A stretch of 64,000 nucleotides of DNA from Dyella lipolytica (GCF_030160075.1 NZ_BSNQ01000002.1:62001-126000); one strand, 5' to 3'; counted from the stretch's first letter, positions 26,038 through 33,803 are shown. Numbers and translations: made by a program. Notes: generated by a model not told the origin, from the sequence alone.

Positions 26038-26388
26038 ATGATTCTTGGTGCTCATGTCATTGTCTATAGCAAGAACGCCGATGCGGATCGGGCGTTTTTG
26101 CGAGATGTCCTGGGGTTCAAATCCGTAGACGCCGGTCATGGCTGGCTGATCTTTGCGCTGCCGCCGGCGGAAGTCGCAGTGCACCCGTCCGATGAGAATG
26201 ACGTGCATGAGCTTTATCTCATGTGCGACGATCTGAAAGCCGAAATAGCGTCACTTACAAGAAAGAATGTCGAATGCTCCGAAGTGCAGGAGGCACGATG
26301 GGGTTCGATCACGAAGATTCGGCTTCCGGGTGGAGGCGAGGTCGGGCTTTATCAGCCGAAGCACCCTACGGCCTTGGGCTTGAACTGA
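26038..26388 (+). CDS. VOC-family (glyoxalase/bleomycin-resistance fold) protein
   Basis: A 116-residue single-domain VOC protein: VIVYSKNADADRAFLRDVLGF is the standard first beta-alpha-beta unit and EVGLYQPKHPTA the end of the second module. Candidate metal ligands are His6, the mid-chain HELYLMCDD and Glu in GGEVGLYQ. The Shine-Dalgarno is GAAGAGGG. Only 7 bp separate it from the next VOC gene, so the two are co-transcribed. The substrate is unknown; members range from glyoxalases to antibiotic-binding proteins. Confidence 0.85.
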   Translation: MILGAHVIVYSKNADADRAFLRDVLGFKSVDAGHGWLIFALPPAEVAVHPSDENDVHELYLMCDDLKAEIASLTRKNVECSEVQEARWGSITKIRLPGGGEVGLYQPKHPTALGLN

Positions 26389-26395
26389 GAAAGCT

Positions 26396-26776
26396 ATGCA
26401 TTACTCCCGCCTTTGCGCAGTACTCATCGATTGCAACACGCCCGATATCGACAAGGCCGCCAGCTTCTGGGCCGACGCATTGGGGCGCGCGATCGACGTC
26501 GACCATCCGGGTACTCGCGGCAATTACCGGATGCTGGATACGCCAGAGGACGAAGCTATCGTTCAAATTCAGCGCGTTGAACACGAGAGCAGGGTTCATA
26601 TAGATATCGAGACCGATGACATCCCGGCCGAGGTGGCCCGCTTGGAGAAGTTAGGTGCTCGTGTAGTGAATCGCCTAGAGCGTTGGGTCGTGATGCAGGC
26701 GCCCACGGGGCAACGGTTCTGTGTGGTTCGAGTACAGCGTCCGGGATTCCCCAAGAATGCCAACCGTTGGGACTAA
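26396..26776 (+). CDS. VOC-family protein, second copy
   Basis: A 126-residue VOC-fold protein (glyoxalase-like domain): CAVLIDCNTPDIDKAASFWADALGR, then HIDIETDDIPAEVARLEKLGARVV and the closing VVMQAPTGQRFCVVRVQ with a PGFPKNA tail. The tail and the VV-APTG-FCVV pattern are typical of the glyoxalase_6-like subgroup. It is not a recent duplicate of the preceding VOC gene, as the sequences differ widely. Its stop codon lies inside a degenerate attC-like R'' box (26771-26777). Confidence 0.87.
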   Translation: MHYSRLCAVLIDCNTPDIDKAASFWADALGRAIDVDHPGTRGNYRMLDTPEDEAIVQIQRVEHESRVHIDIETDDIPAEVARLEKLGARVVNRLERWVVMQAPTGQRFCVVRVQRPGFPKNANRWD

Positions 26777-26836
26777 CGTCTGTTGTGGCGGATTGGTAGG
26801 ATCAACGCCTGTTCATTTGGAAGTACGGTGTTCACT
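26771..26836 (+). other. Possible degenerate integron attC site
   Basis: GACTAAC (R''-like, containing the VOC stop codon) at 26771-26777 and GTTCACT (R'-like) at 26830-26836, just before the next ATG at 26838. Between them an imperfect stem forms (GGCG-ga-TTG against CAA-CGCC). R' departs from GTTRRRY at one or two positions. Position relative to both genes fits a cassette boundary; sequence alone is weak. Confidence 0.3.
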
Positions 26837-26837
26837 C

Positions 26838-27062
26838 ATGCAAGAAGCCATCGTTCTTTCCTCAACGCTTACTTGTCCGGTCTGCGGTCACTGCAAGACC
26901 GAAACGATGCCTACCGACGCGTGTATCTATTTTTACGAGTGTGAGCATTGCAAAGAACTGCTTAGCCCACTGGTCGGTCACTGCTGTGTGTTTTGTTCTT
27001 ATGGCAGCATCAAGTGCCCTCCGGTCCAGGCTGCAGGTTCGACAGCGGGTTGTTGCGGCTAA
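26838..27062 (+). CDS. GDCCVxC-type small cysteine-rich protein (variant GHCCVFC)
   Basis: A 74-residue protein with a probable zinc-ribbon-like N-terminus (CPVCGHCKTETMP and YECEHCKELL) and the family motif GHCCVFCSYGSIKCPPVQ. In the GDCCVxC family the motif is usually G-D-C-C-V-x-C, and some members have selenocysteine at the first Cys. Here Asp is replaced by His and both cysteines are ordinary TGC/TGT codons. The function of the family is not established; redox or metal handling is inferred. The TAA stop overlaps the start of the attC site at 27057, the normal layout of an integron cassette gene. Confidence 0.75.
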   Translation: MQEAIVLSSTLTCPVCGHCKTETMPTDACIYFYECEHCKELLSPLVGHCCVFCSYGSIKCPPVQAAGSTAGCCG

Positions 27063-27111
27063 CTAATTGTCCAAGCGGGCGCGTCTGCGCCGCTTAACTC
27101 AGGCGTTGGGC
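27057..27111 (+). other. Integron attC-like recombination site 1
   Basis: A 55-bp site: R''-like GGCTAAC (27057-27063), a central stem AAGCGGGCGC / GCGCCGCTT with one bulged base and a GTCT loop, the typical TTAACTCA run, and R' GTTGGGC (27105-27111), which matches GTTRRRY. The arrangement copies class-1-type attC sites (AAGC-stem-GCTTAACTCA-GCGTTRGGC). It separates the GHCCVFC gene from the GNAT gene, whose ATG is only 3 bases further on. Confidence 0.8.
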
Positions 27112-27114
27112 ACC

Positions 27115-27597
27115 ATGACCGTTTCAGACATTGTGTTGCGGCAAGCGGACAGCCCGGAACTTGTCGCTATCGCTAGGCAACTCTTCGATGAGTACGCCAC
27201 TGCCATCGCCACAGATCTTGAATACCAGGGCTTTTCGGCGGAGCTCGCGAGGCTGCCCGCACCCTATGTGCCATCACGAGGCGCGCTACTTATCGCGTTT
27301 ATCGGTACAGAGGTAGCAGGTTGCGTCGCCATGCGACCTCTTGATAGCGACATCGCCGAAATGAAGCGTTTGTACATCCGTGCGGCTCATCGCGGCCTGG
27401 GTTTGGGCAAGCAGCTGGTCGAGGCCGTGATTCAAGCCGCTCAACAAGCCGGGTACCATGAGCTTCGCCTGGATACGCTTCCCAGCATGGCATCGGCGCA
27501 AGCGCTTTATCGGCAGCTCGGATTCGTTGAGATTCCACCGTACAACAGCGCACATTTGCCCGGCACTCGCTTTTATTCACTCAAGCTGGCCACCTGA
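27115..27597 (+). CDS. GNAT-family N-acetyltransferase (integron cassette gene)
   Basis: A 160-residue acetyl-CoA-dependent acyltransferase: IVLRQADSPELVAIARQLFDEYA, AGCVAMRPLDSDIAEMKRLYIRAAHRGLGLGKQLVEAVIQAA (acetyl-CoA motif A with RGLGLG), then LRLDTLPSMASAQALYRQLGFVEIPPYN (motif B). I use the ATG at 27115, directly after attC site 1; an in-frame TTG at 27067 lies within the attC. Flanked by attC-like sites at 27057-27111 and 27592-27651, it forms a complete cassette of about 540 bp. Acetyltransferases are frequent cassette cargo. The substrate is unknown; nothing points specifically to aminoglycosides. Confidence 0.9.
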   Translation: MTVSDIVLRQADSPELVAIARQLFDEYATAIATDLEYQGFSAELARLPAPYVPSRGALLIAFIGTEVAGCVAMRPLDSDIAEMKRLYIRAAHRGLGLGKQLVEAVIQAAQQAGYHELRLDTLPSMASAQALYRQLGFVEIPPYNSAHLPGTRFYSLKLAT

Positions 27598-27651
27598 CAA
27601 TTCGTAGAAGCCGATGCCATCTTGTGGCGCGACTTTGCTCAAGTGTTAGAC
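27592..27651 (+). other. Integron attC-like recombination site 2
   Basis: A 60-bp site beginning ACCTGAC with the GNAT stop codon inside it, then CAATTCGT, an imperfect stem (AAGCCGATGCCA against TGGCGCGACTT), GCTCAAG and R' GTTAGAC (27645-27651), a perfect GTTRRRY. CAATTCGT and CTCAAGTGTTAGAC are near-copies of mobile-integron attC ends. It closes the GNAT cassette. Confidence 0.8.
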
Positions 27652-27677
27652 AGCATCCATCAACTTGGGGGAGATCG

Positions 27678-28109
27678 ATGAAAGCATCTACTTTCCTTCG
27701 CATTGCATCCGCCATCGCCTTCTTGTTTGCTATCGGCCATACAATGGGTGTGCCATGGACACCCGCTACCGACGCACCGGAGAGCGCCCTCCTCGCATCG
27801 ATGAAATCTCTTCATTTCCCGGTGATGGGCACGGACCGAAGCTACTGGGATTTCTACGTTGGCTTCGGCGTGAGCATTAGCGTTTACCTGTTCACACAGG
27901 CCATTGTGCTTTGGCAGATGGCCAGCCTGGCCAGATCGGACGCGAAGCGCGTTCGCCCGCTGATTGTCACGTTCTTCGTTTCCTATCTTGCTATGGGCGC
28001 GATTACGTTGAGATATTTTTTTGTGGTCCCGATCGTTCTGACCGTTGCCATGTGTATTTGCCTTGCATTGGCATGTTTGTCGGCATGGCGGCGTGATGCC
28101 GGCATGTAG
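27678..28109 (+). CDS. Four-helix membrane protein of unknown function
   Basis: A 143-residue protein starting MKASTFLRIASAIAFLFAIGHTMG after a strong GGGGGAG ribosome site. Hydrophobic helices lie at about 5-24, 60-80, 93-112 and 115-133, with the loop containing YWDFYVGFGVSIS between helices. It resembles small four-TM proteins often annotated LIC_13387-like, but I cannot confirm that. It begins 27 bp after attC site 2, so it may be the next cassette, though no clear attC follows it. Confidence 0.75.
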   Translation: MKASTFLRIASAIAFLFAIGHTMGVPWTPATDAPESALLASMKSLHFPVMGTDRSYWDFYVGFGVSISVYLFTQAIVLWQMASLARSDAKRVRPLIVTFFVSYLAMGAITLRYFFVVPIVLTVAMCICLALACLSAWRRDAGM

Positions 28110-28171
28110 CAATGCGGGATATGCTGTCGCCTGACCAACGTCAGCGACGCACGATTCATAGGGGGTCCTCC

Positions 28172-28921
28172 GTGAACGCCACTTCTTCAGGTATTCCAGC
28201 CGTACCGACACCAGCACCGGTCTGGGCGGCAACGATGCGCCGGTTTACCGACTACCTGGTCGGCGATTTCCTTGGTGGACCGCGGCCGTGGACGTTGGCC
28301 TGGGTGATCAATTTTCAGAAGGCCGGTACGTTTTTCTTCCTCGGCCTGCTCATTTGGTATTACCACAACACCTCCACCGCAGCCTGGATCTATCTCGCCA
28401 TGCACGGTAGCTATGGTCTGGTGTGGATTCTCAAGGACGTCGCGTTTCCCGATCCGGGCTGGCAGAAAAAGGTCACGATCGGTGGCGGTATCAACGCCTT
28501 TGTGGGTGTGCTCGGCTGGTACTGGGTGTTTGGCTGGCTGCTGATTTCGCGCACCGTGCAGCCGCATTACCCATTGCCGGACTACGCGTGGTATTGCCTT
28601 TGCATCAGCCTATGCATGCTTGGCAGCGTGATCATGATCGCTGCCGATGCGCAGAAGTATTTCACCCTGCGGGTGAAGCGTGGCCTGATCACGGATGGCA
28701 TGCATCGTTACATCCGCCACCCGAATTATCTGGGTGAAATGATGATCTACGGCAGCTTTGCATTGATGGTTTGGCATTGGCTGCCAGTGTTGGTGCTGGC
28801 CTGGGTTTGGCTGGGGCTGTTCGCCGTGAACATGGTCATGAAGGAAGCCAGCATGTCGCGGTACCCGGAGTGGGCCGCGTATAAGAAGCGCAGCTGGTGG
28901 CTGGTTCCGGGCGTTCTCTGA
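28172..28921 (+). CDS. Isoprenylcysteine-methyltransferase-like / DUF1295-like membrane protein
   Basis: An integral membrane protein of about 249 residues with six or so helices. The C-terminal part has the ICMT/PEMT-type SAM-binding pattern: YIRHPNYLGEMMIYGSFALM followed by a conserved acidic segment and SRYPEWAAYKKRSWWLVPGVL. This fits the broad ICMT-like methyltransferase or DUF1295 steroid-reductase-like superfamily. The substrate is unknown; bacterial members methylate or reduce lipids. The start is unclear: GTG at 28172 has GGGGG upstream, and an ATG at 28112 is in frame. Confidence 0.75.
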   Translation: MNATSSGIPAVPTPAPVWAATMRRFTDYLVGDFLGGPRPWTLAWVINFQKAGTFFFLGLLIWYYHNTSTAAWIYLAMHGSYGLVWILKDVAFPDPGWQKKVTIGGGINAFVGVLGWYWVFGWLLISRTVQPHYPLPDYAWYCLCISLCMLGSVIMIAADAQKYFTLRVKRGLITDGMHRYIRHPNYLGEMMIYGSFALMVWHWLPVLVLAWVWLGLFAVNMVMKEASMSRYPEWAAYKKRSWWLVPGVL

Positions 28922-29009
28922 TTGATCTATCGGCATAACCATTCTTTCGCTTAGTAGCGCGTACCCTGCGTTGCTCATGCGTCGGCATGCGCGTTGAGGA
29001 GACCGTGCG

Positions 29010-29531
29010 ATGAAAGCATCCGTGTTTGTCGGAATCAGCGTCGACGGGTTTATGGCCAGAGCCGATGGCGCCCTCGACTTTCTGCCGCCGGGCGGAGGCG
29101 AACCGCATGGCTATGACGCTTTCATGGCATCGGTAGATGCGTTGGTCATCGGCCGCAAGACCTATGAGACCGTGCTGGGCTTTGATGCGTGGCCCTACGG
29201 GGAAAAGCCCGTGTTTGTACTCAGCAGTCATGCGCTTGCGCCGCCGCCTGCTGGCGCTGTCATGGAGCGTATGTCAGGAGCACCGAAAGACATCGCATCG
29301 GCGCTTGCAGCCCGAGGCATTCGACACATCTACGTGGATGGTGGCATCACCATTCAAGGGTTTTTAGAAGCGGGACTTATTCAGCGACTGATTATCACCC
29401 GCGTACCGGTGCTCATTGGCACCGGGATTCCACTCTTTGGCGCAACGGCGCGCGACATCGTGCTTAAACATATTGGAACGCGCCAATACGCCAGCGGGCT
29501 TGTGCAAAGCGAGTATGAAGTGATCGTCTGA
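29010..29531 (+). CDS. Dihydrofolate-reductase-fold (RibD C-terminal-like) reductase
   Basis: A 173-residue cytosolic protein of the RibD_C/YwjB type: KASVFVGISVDGFMARADG, then DALVIGRKTYETVLGFDAWPYGEKPVFVLSS (NADPH-binding region), YVDGGITIQGFLEAGLIQRLIITRVPVLIGTGIPLFG. Members reduce pteridine- or riboflavin-like substrates, but most are uncharacterised. A GAGGAG site precedes the ATG at 29010. It stands alone, convergent with the NTF2-like gene, whose stop is only 2 bp away. Confidence 0.88.
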   Translation: MKASVFVGISVDGFMARADGALDFLPPGGGEPHGYDAFMASVDALVIGRKTYETVLGFDAWPYGEKPVFVLSSHALAPPPAGAVMERMSGAPKDIASALAARGIRHIYVDGGITIQGFLEAGLIQRLIITRVPVLIGTGIPLFGATARDIVLKHIGTRQYASGLVQSEYEVIV

Positions 29532-29532
29532 A

Positions 29533-29904
29533 CTAATCGCTGTGATCGGCGATATGGATCAGCAAACCGTCGCGCTCCCGGAATTCGCTGCGACCGTTCA
29601 TCACGATGCTTTGCCCCGCCCGCACGCCATTGGGAAGATCGATGGCGAACGTGCCTTCGAACAGAATCTGCACATGGGCTGTGCCAACTGCCTCGCTATA
29701 ACCGGTAATGGTTTGGCGGCGTGCTGAAAACAGATGTCGCGAGCTCTCAGCCAGATGGCGAAGTTCGTCGATGCCTATGGTGCGAACGGTCAGCGTGCCA
29801 CCGGCGTAGTTTTCGAAGATGACCTCGCGATGCATCGTTGTCAGCATGGCGGCGACGTCCATGCGGTTGTAAGCGTCGATGTAGCGGTCGATCAGGGCAC
29901 GCAT
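29533..29904 (-). CDS. NTF2-like (SnoaL-type) protein
   Basis: A small alpha+beta cone-fold protein of 123 residues (from the ATG at 29904; a GTG at 29919 adds five codons). The helix MRALIDRYIDAYNRMDVAAMLTTM and strand VIFENYAGG are characteristic of the NTF2/SnoaL_2 superfamily, and the end has the usual sheet (FEGTFAIDLPNGVRAGQSIVMNGRSEF). Function can be enzymatic or ligand-binding; none is assignable. It lies 62 bp upstream of the S10 peptidase gene's stop, on the same strand. Confidence 0.75.
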   Translation of the reverse strand: MRALIDRYIDAYNRMDVAAMLTTMHREVIFENYAGGTLTVRTIGIDELRHLAESSRHLFSARRQTITGYSEAVGTAHVQILFEGTFAIDLPNGVRAGQSIVMNGRSEFRERDGLLIHIADHSD

Positions 29905-29966
29905 AAGGGTCTTCGCCACGGGGGAGGTATGACAAGCATAACCTCCCCGTGGACACGTCGCTGCGC

Positions 29967-31547
29967 TCAGCGTTTTACGTTATCGGTCTGCTCGATGAAG
30001 CGCGCCACGTTGTCGTGCAGCAGTTTCAGCGACTCTTCGTGCGCGTACACCATGTGGCCCGACGGGTACCAGGCATAGCTGACGTTGTTCATCAACGCCG
30101 GCTGGACGGGCATGTGGTGCATTTCGTAGTCGGCGGCGTAGAACGGGGTGGCGAGATCGTAGTAGCCACCGTTGAGCAGAATCTTGAGATTCGGATTGGT
30201 CTTCATGGCCATTGCCAGGTCGGGCATCACGTTGACGGCACCGTCGTGGTTGTTGTGCTTGAAGTCCCACTCCTTGATGTCTGCGAATTCGCGGTAATTC
30301 TGCTCCTGACCGAACTTGAGATCTTTGCGCACATAGTCGTTGAAGGCGGCGATATAGGCGGAGCTGATCGATGAGGATTGCGGATCGTATTCGGCTTCCT
30401 TGCTTAGCGGGTCGAGCGACGGGCCGGCGAAACGCGTATCCAGGCGGCCGGTGGTGTCGTTGGTGTCGCCCAGCAGTTCGTGCTCGAACATGCCGCCGGT
30501 GACACGCAGGTTGGCTTTGATCAGATAAGCCACCGGTAGGCCGGTGTATTGATGCAGCTTTTCCGCAACGGCTTGCTTGCGCGCGTCATCGAGGCGCGAA
30601 CCGGCCATCAGCGCTTGTGCGTAATCGCCTAGCGCGAACTGTTCCACTTCCTGCAAGAAAGGCTCCAGGTCCGCCGGCGCCTGTGGCAGCTTGTGGTGGT
30701 AGTACGCCGTGGCGGCGTAGGTGGGCAGCGCCAGTTCGTAGGGCAGGTCGACACCGGGGTTCTGGTCGGGGCCGTCGATGCTGGTGTCGAAGTTGAGAAT
30801 CTGCGACAGCAAGATCACGCCGTTGAGATCGACGCTGTTTTCGTTTTCCAGATCGTTGGCCACCACGGCAGAGCGAGTGGTGCCGTAGCTTTCGCCGAAC
30901 AGGTATTTCGGCGAATTCCAGCGGCCGTAGCGCGACAGGAACTGGGTGATGAATTGTGCGAAGGCGTGCCCGTCGCCGTCGACGCCGTAGATTTCCTTGC
31001 GGCGATCCTTCATCTGCTCTTCGCGCTTGCTTGCGTCCGATTCGTTGGCAATCAGGCGGCTGAAACCCGCACCCGGCGCGTCGATGAAGACGAGGTCGGA
31101 GGCGTCTAACAAGCTGTAGTCATTGTTGACGAGCTGGTAAGGCGCTGCGGGCGTGTGGCTGTCGTCCTTGGTGATCACGCGGCGCGGACCGAACGCGCCC
31201 ATGTGCAGCCACACCGTGGCTGAGCCCGGACCACCGTTGTAGATGAAGGTAATGGGGCGTTTGGTTGCATCGTCGCTTTTCTTGAAATAGGCGACATAGA
31301 ACATGCTGACGGTGGGGTCGTTCTCTTTGTCGTCTTTGCCATGCAGCACGATGGTGCCGGCGACGGCCTTGTATGCGATGCGCTTGCCTTCGACGGAAAC
31401 CGAGCCTTCGCTGGTGGAGGCCTGCGGCTTCAACAGCGCAGCTTCGGGTTTTGCTTCGTCCGGCGGTGTTTTGTCTTTCTTGTCGGCGGCGGCGGCGTTG
31501 CCGAGCAGCATTACGGCAAGGGCTATAGCGAGCGGAAGCTTGCGCAT
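29967..31547 (-). CDS. Secreted S10-family serine carboxypeptidase
   Basis: An exported peptidase of 526 residues. The ATG at 31547 follows GGGGAAC and starts a signal peptide (MRKLPLAIALAVMLLGNAAAA); the longer frame to 31619 is unlikely. S10 landmarks: oxyanion region NGGPGSATVWLHMGAFGPRRV, FIDAPGAGFSRL, the nucleophile serine in LFGESYGTTRS, Asp in LNGGYYDLATPF and His in YPSGHMVYAHEE near the C-terminus, so the Ser-Asp-His triad is complete. Xanthomonadaceae make several such enzymes for acid-active peptide degradation. It is transcribed alone or with the NTF2-like gene. Confidence 0.92.
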   Translation of the reverse strand: MRKLPLAIALAVMLLGNAAAADKKDKTPPDEAKPEAALLKPQASTSEGSVSVEGKRIAYKAVAGTIVLHGKDDKENDPTVSMFYVAYFKKSDDATKRPITFIYNGGPGSATVWLHMGAFGPRRVITKDDSHTPAAPYQLVNNDYSLLDASDLVFIDAPGAGFSRLIANESDASKREEQMKDRRKEIYGVDGDGHAFAQFITQFLSRYGRWNSPKYLFGESYGTTRSAVVANDLENENSVDLNGVILLSQILNFDTSIDGPDQNPGVDLPYELALPTYAATAYYHHKLPQAPADLEPFLQEVEQFALGDYAQALMAGSRLDDARKQAVAEKLHQYTGLPVAYLIKANLRVTGGMFEHELLGDTNDTTGRLDTRFAGPSLDPLSKEAEYDPQSSSISSAYIAAFNDYVRKDLKFGQEQNYREFADIKEWDFKHNNHDGAVNVMPDLAMAMKTNPNLKILLNGGYYDLATPFYAADYEMHHMPVQPALMNNVSYAWYPSGHMVYAHEESLKLLHDNVARFIEQTDNVKR

Positions 31548-31679
31548 GGACGGACGTTCCCCGGGGACTGGCGCAAGGCGCCGACCGCCCAGCTTAGGCA
31601 GATGGTAGGTGGGTTTCACACCCCAGAAGTCACGGCTATAGCCTCGATGCCGGCGACCAGAAAAGGAGACTCGATAGCG

Positions 31680-33131
31680 CTACTTCAACGCTTCCGTAAG
31701 CGGTGCCTGCTTTGCGTCCGGCAAGGAGACGTCGAGGATCTTGGCGATGGTGGGCGCCACGCGCAGGTTGGTGATGGCACCGAGATCGACACCGCGGCGA
31801 ATATGCGCACCGGAAGCGATGAAGAGCGCCTCCATGTCGGCGTTGGTATTGAGATAACCGTGCGCACCCCGCGCTGGGGCGATGTCGCGCATCATGGGCG
31901 CGTCCGTGCCGTCTATAAAGGCGTAGCCCGGCTTGGCGACCAGGTACACATCGGATGCCTGGTCCGTCGCCTTCAGCGAAGGAATGCCGAACTGTTGCGA
32001 CTCCTCGTTGGTATAGACATGGGCAATGCCGGGCACGCGCTCGAAGTAGGCTTTCAGCTTCGGCACCAGCGCTGCGCGCATGGCCTTATCGCGAATGAAC
32101 AAGGAGGCTTCGCCACCTTCGGGTAGAAACCACACCTTGCCTTTGAAACTACCGCCCTGCATTCGCAGTAGTCCTTGTTGCACCAGGGCAACGTTGGGAC
32201 GAATCGTATGCGTGTAGCTCGCGAAGCCGTGATCGGAAGCAATGATAAACGTGATGCGATCGAGCAGCCCTGCAGCGCGCGCGGCGTCGATCAGCCGTGC
32301 GATAGACGCATCGGCGGCAGCAAAAGCGGCATAGGCGGCCGGTGAAAGTGCGCCGTATTCGTGTTGAAGCGTGTCGGTCTGGAGCAGATGGAACAGCAAC
32401 AGATTGGGCGTATGCCGGGTCAGGATATCGATCGCGGCATCGGTCCAGATCTGGTCTCGCCATGCCGGGCTGTCGTTGCTGCCAAACGTGGCGATGTCGT
32501 TCTGCGTGACGAGCCCCTGCGCCACCAGGTCCCGCGCGATCGGGCTCTCGACGTCGGGCCGTTCGGCGAATGACCAGCGGATGTGATTCGCGCCGTAGAT
32601 CGCGACCCAATCCACTTGTCCGGTCGACATGCCTTTTTCAGCGAGGGCGTCGTACAGCGTGCGCGCGTGCACGAGTTCGTCCTTGGGCACCCAAGGCTTC
32701 ACTTCGAGCGCGCTGCCATCGGAAGGTGCGGTGATGAGCCCGTTGGCCATCACGTGATGCCCACTGGCGTTGACGCCGGTGATCAGCGCCGTGTGGTTCG
32801 GCCAGGTCACCGTGGGGTTGATCGGCTGCATCGCTTCGGCGTGCGCGCCGTTGGCCTCCAGCATGCGCAACGTGGGCATCGGCAATCGCGGATCCTGAAG
32901 CGCGCGCGCCGGGAATCCATCGATCGTGATGAGCACGACGATCGGCCCACTGGTGGCGGCCGTGCCATCATTCGTTGGGAGCGACGTTGCACTGCGAACA
33001 TCAGCAGTGTGAGTAGTTTCGCTGGCGGCGTCGGATGTGTCATGCCCGGCTGCGTCACCGATCAACAGCGCTGTAACGATAAAGGCTGCAGCAACGAGCT
33101 GACGCGCGAAATCGATCAACGTCCTAGCCAC
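31680..33131 (-). CDS. Nucleotide pyrophosphatase/phosphodiesterase (NPP, alkaline-phosphatase superfamily)
   Basis: A probably exported metal-dependent phosphodiesterase of 483 residues, with an N-terminal hydrophobic stretch LVAAAFIVTALLIGDAAGHD as signal. Metal site and nucleophile: VVLITIDGFPARAL (Asp), NPTVTWPNHTALITG (catalytic Thr in VTWPNH), IASDHGFASYTHTI (Asp-His) and ARGAHGYLNTN (distal His). It starts with GTG at 33131, overlapping the eda stop by 8 bp, so it is translationally coupled and the last gene of the zwf-pgl-edd-eda operon. A role in scavenging nucleotide sugars or phosphodiesters for carbon is inferred. Confidence 0.9.
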   Translation of the reverse strand: MARTLIDFARQLVAAAFIVTALLIGDAAGHDTSDAASETTHTADVRSATSLPTNDGTAATSGPIVVLITIDGFPARALQDPRLPMPTLRMLEANGAHAEAMQPINPTVTWPNHTALITGVNASGHHVMANGLITAPSDGSALEVKPWVPKDELVHARTLYDALAEKGMSTGQVDWVAIYGANHIRWSFAERPDVESPIARDLVAQGLVTQNDIATFGSNDSPAWRDQIWTDAAIDILTRHTPNLLLFHLLQTDTLQHEYGALSPAAYAAFAAADASIARLIDAARAAGLLDRITFIIASDHGFASYTHTIRPNVALVQQGLLRMQGGSFKGKVWFLPEGGEASLFIRDKAMRAALVPKLKAYFERVPGIAHVYTNEESQQFGIPSLKATDQASDVYLVAKPGYAFIDGTDAPMMRDIAPARGAHGYLNTNADMEALFIASGAHIRRGVDLGAITNLRVAPTIAKILDVSLPDAKQAPLTEALK

Positions 33132-33780
33132 CCTTCACGCCGCGCAGATGCGCGGCCTCACGCGCCAGCTGTTCAATACCTGCCCAATCGCCGCTGTTGA
33201 GCTTGTCGTTCGGCGTTAGCCATGAGCCACCGACGCAGAGCACGTTGGGCAACGCGAGGAAATCCGGCGCGCTCGAGAGCGTAATGCCGCCGGTGGGGCA
33301 GAAGCGCAGTTGCGGAAGCGGACTGGCCCAGGCACCCAGCAATTTCGCGCCACCTGCCGGTACAGCGGGGAAAAATTTCAGATGGCGATAACCGCGTTCG
33401 AGCAGATTCATCGCTTCACTCGCGGTCGCAACACCCGGCAGCAGGGGCAATGCGCTGTCGTCTGCCGCTGCAAGCAGGTTCGGCGATACGCCCGGCGAGA
33501 CCGCAAAGCGCGCACCGGCTTGCTCGGCGGCATGAAAATCTTTCGCCGTGAGTACGGTGCCGACGCCGACCACGGCGCCTTCCACTTCAGCAGCGATCGC
33601 GCGAATCGCATCGAGTGCGGCCGCGGTACGCAAAGTCACCTCGATCGCGGGAATACCGCCAGCTACCAGTGCGCGCGCCATCGGCACGGCGTGTTTCGCG
33701 TCATCGATGATGACCACCGGAATCACCGGTGCCAGGCGCATGGTGGCTTCGACGTGTCGCTGCTTTTCTTCGATGTTCAT
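33124..33780 (-). CDS. eda: 2-keto-3-deoxy-6-phosphogluconate aldolase
   Basis: Splits KDPG into pyruvate and glyceraldehyde-3-phosphate, the last step of the Entner-Doudoroff pathway. 218 residues from the ATG at 33780, which has GAGGAAG upstream (the frame extends nine codons further). Active site: the general acid/base Glu in AIEVTLRT, the Schiff-base Lys in RHLKFFPAVPAGG and the phosphate loop FCPTGGI. All are intact. It begins 23 bp after edd in the same operon and overlaps the NPP gene at its end. Confidence 0.95.
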   Translation of the reverse strand: MNIEEKQRHVEATMRLAPVIPVVIIDDAKHAVPMARALVAGGIPAIEVTLRTAAALDAIRAIAAEVEGAVVGVGTVLTAKDFHAAEQAGARFAVSPGVSPNLLAAADDSALPLLPGVATASEAMNLLERGYRHLKFFPAVPAGGAKLLGAWASPLPQLRFCPTGGITLSSAPDFLALPNVLCVGGSWLTPNDKLNSGDWAGIEQLAREAAHLRGVKGG

Positions 33781-33803
33781 CAAGCTTCCTCGTGATGTGG
33801 CGA

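Noticed and set aside
27067-27114. Upstream TTG start for the GNAT gene
   Set aside because: It would put the N-terminus inside the attC-like stem and adds no conserved residues; the ATG at 27115 fits the cassette layout.
28125-28150. Hairpin GTCGCCTGA / TCAGCGAC as an attC or terminator
   Set aside because: The stem is short with a bulge, it lacks both a GTTRRRY end and a U tract, and it lies where the next gene may already begin.
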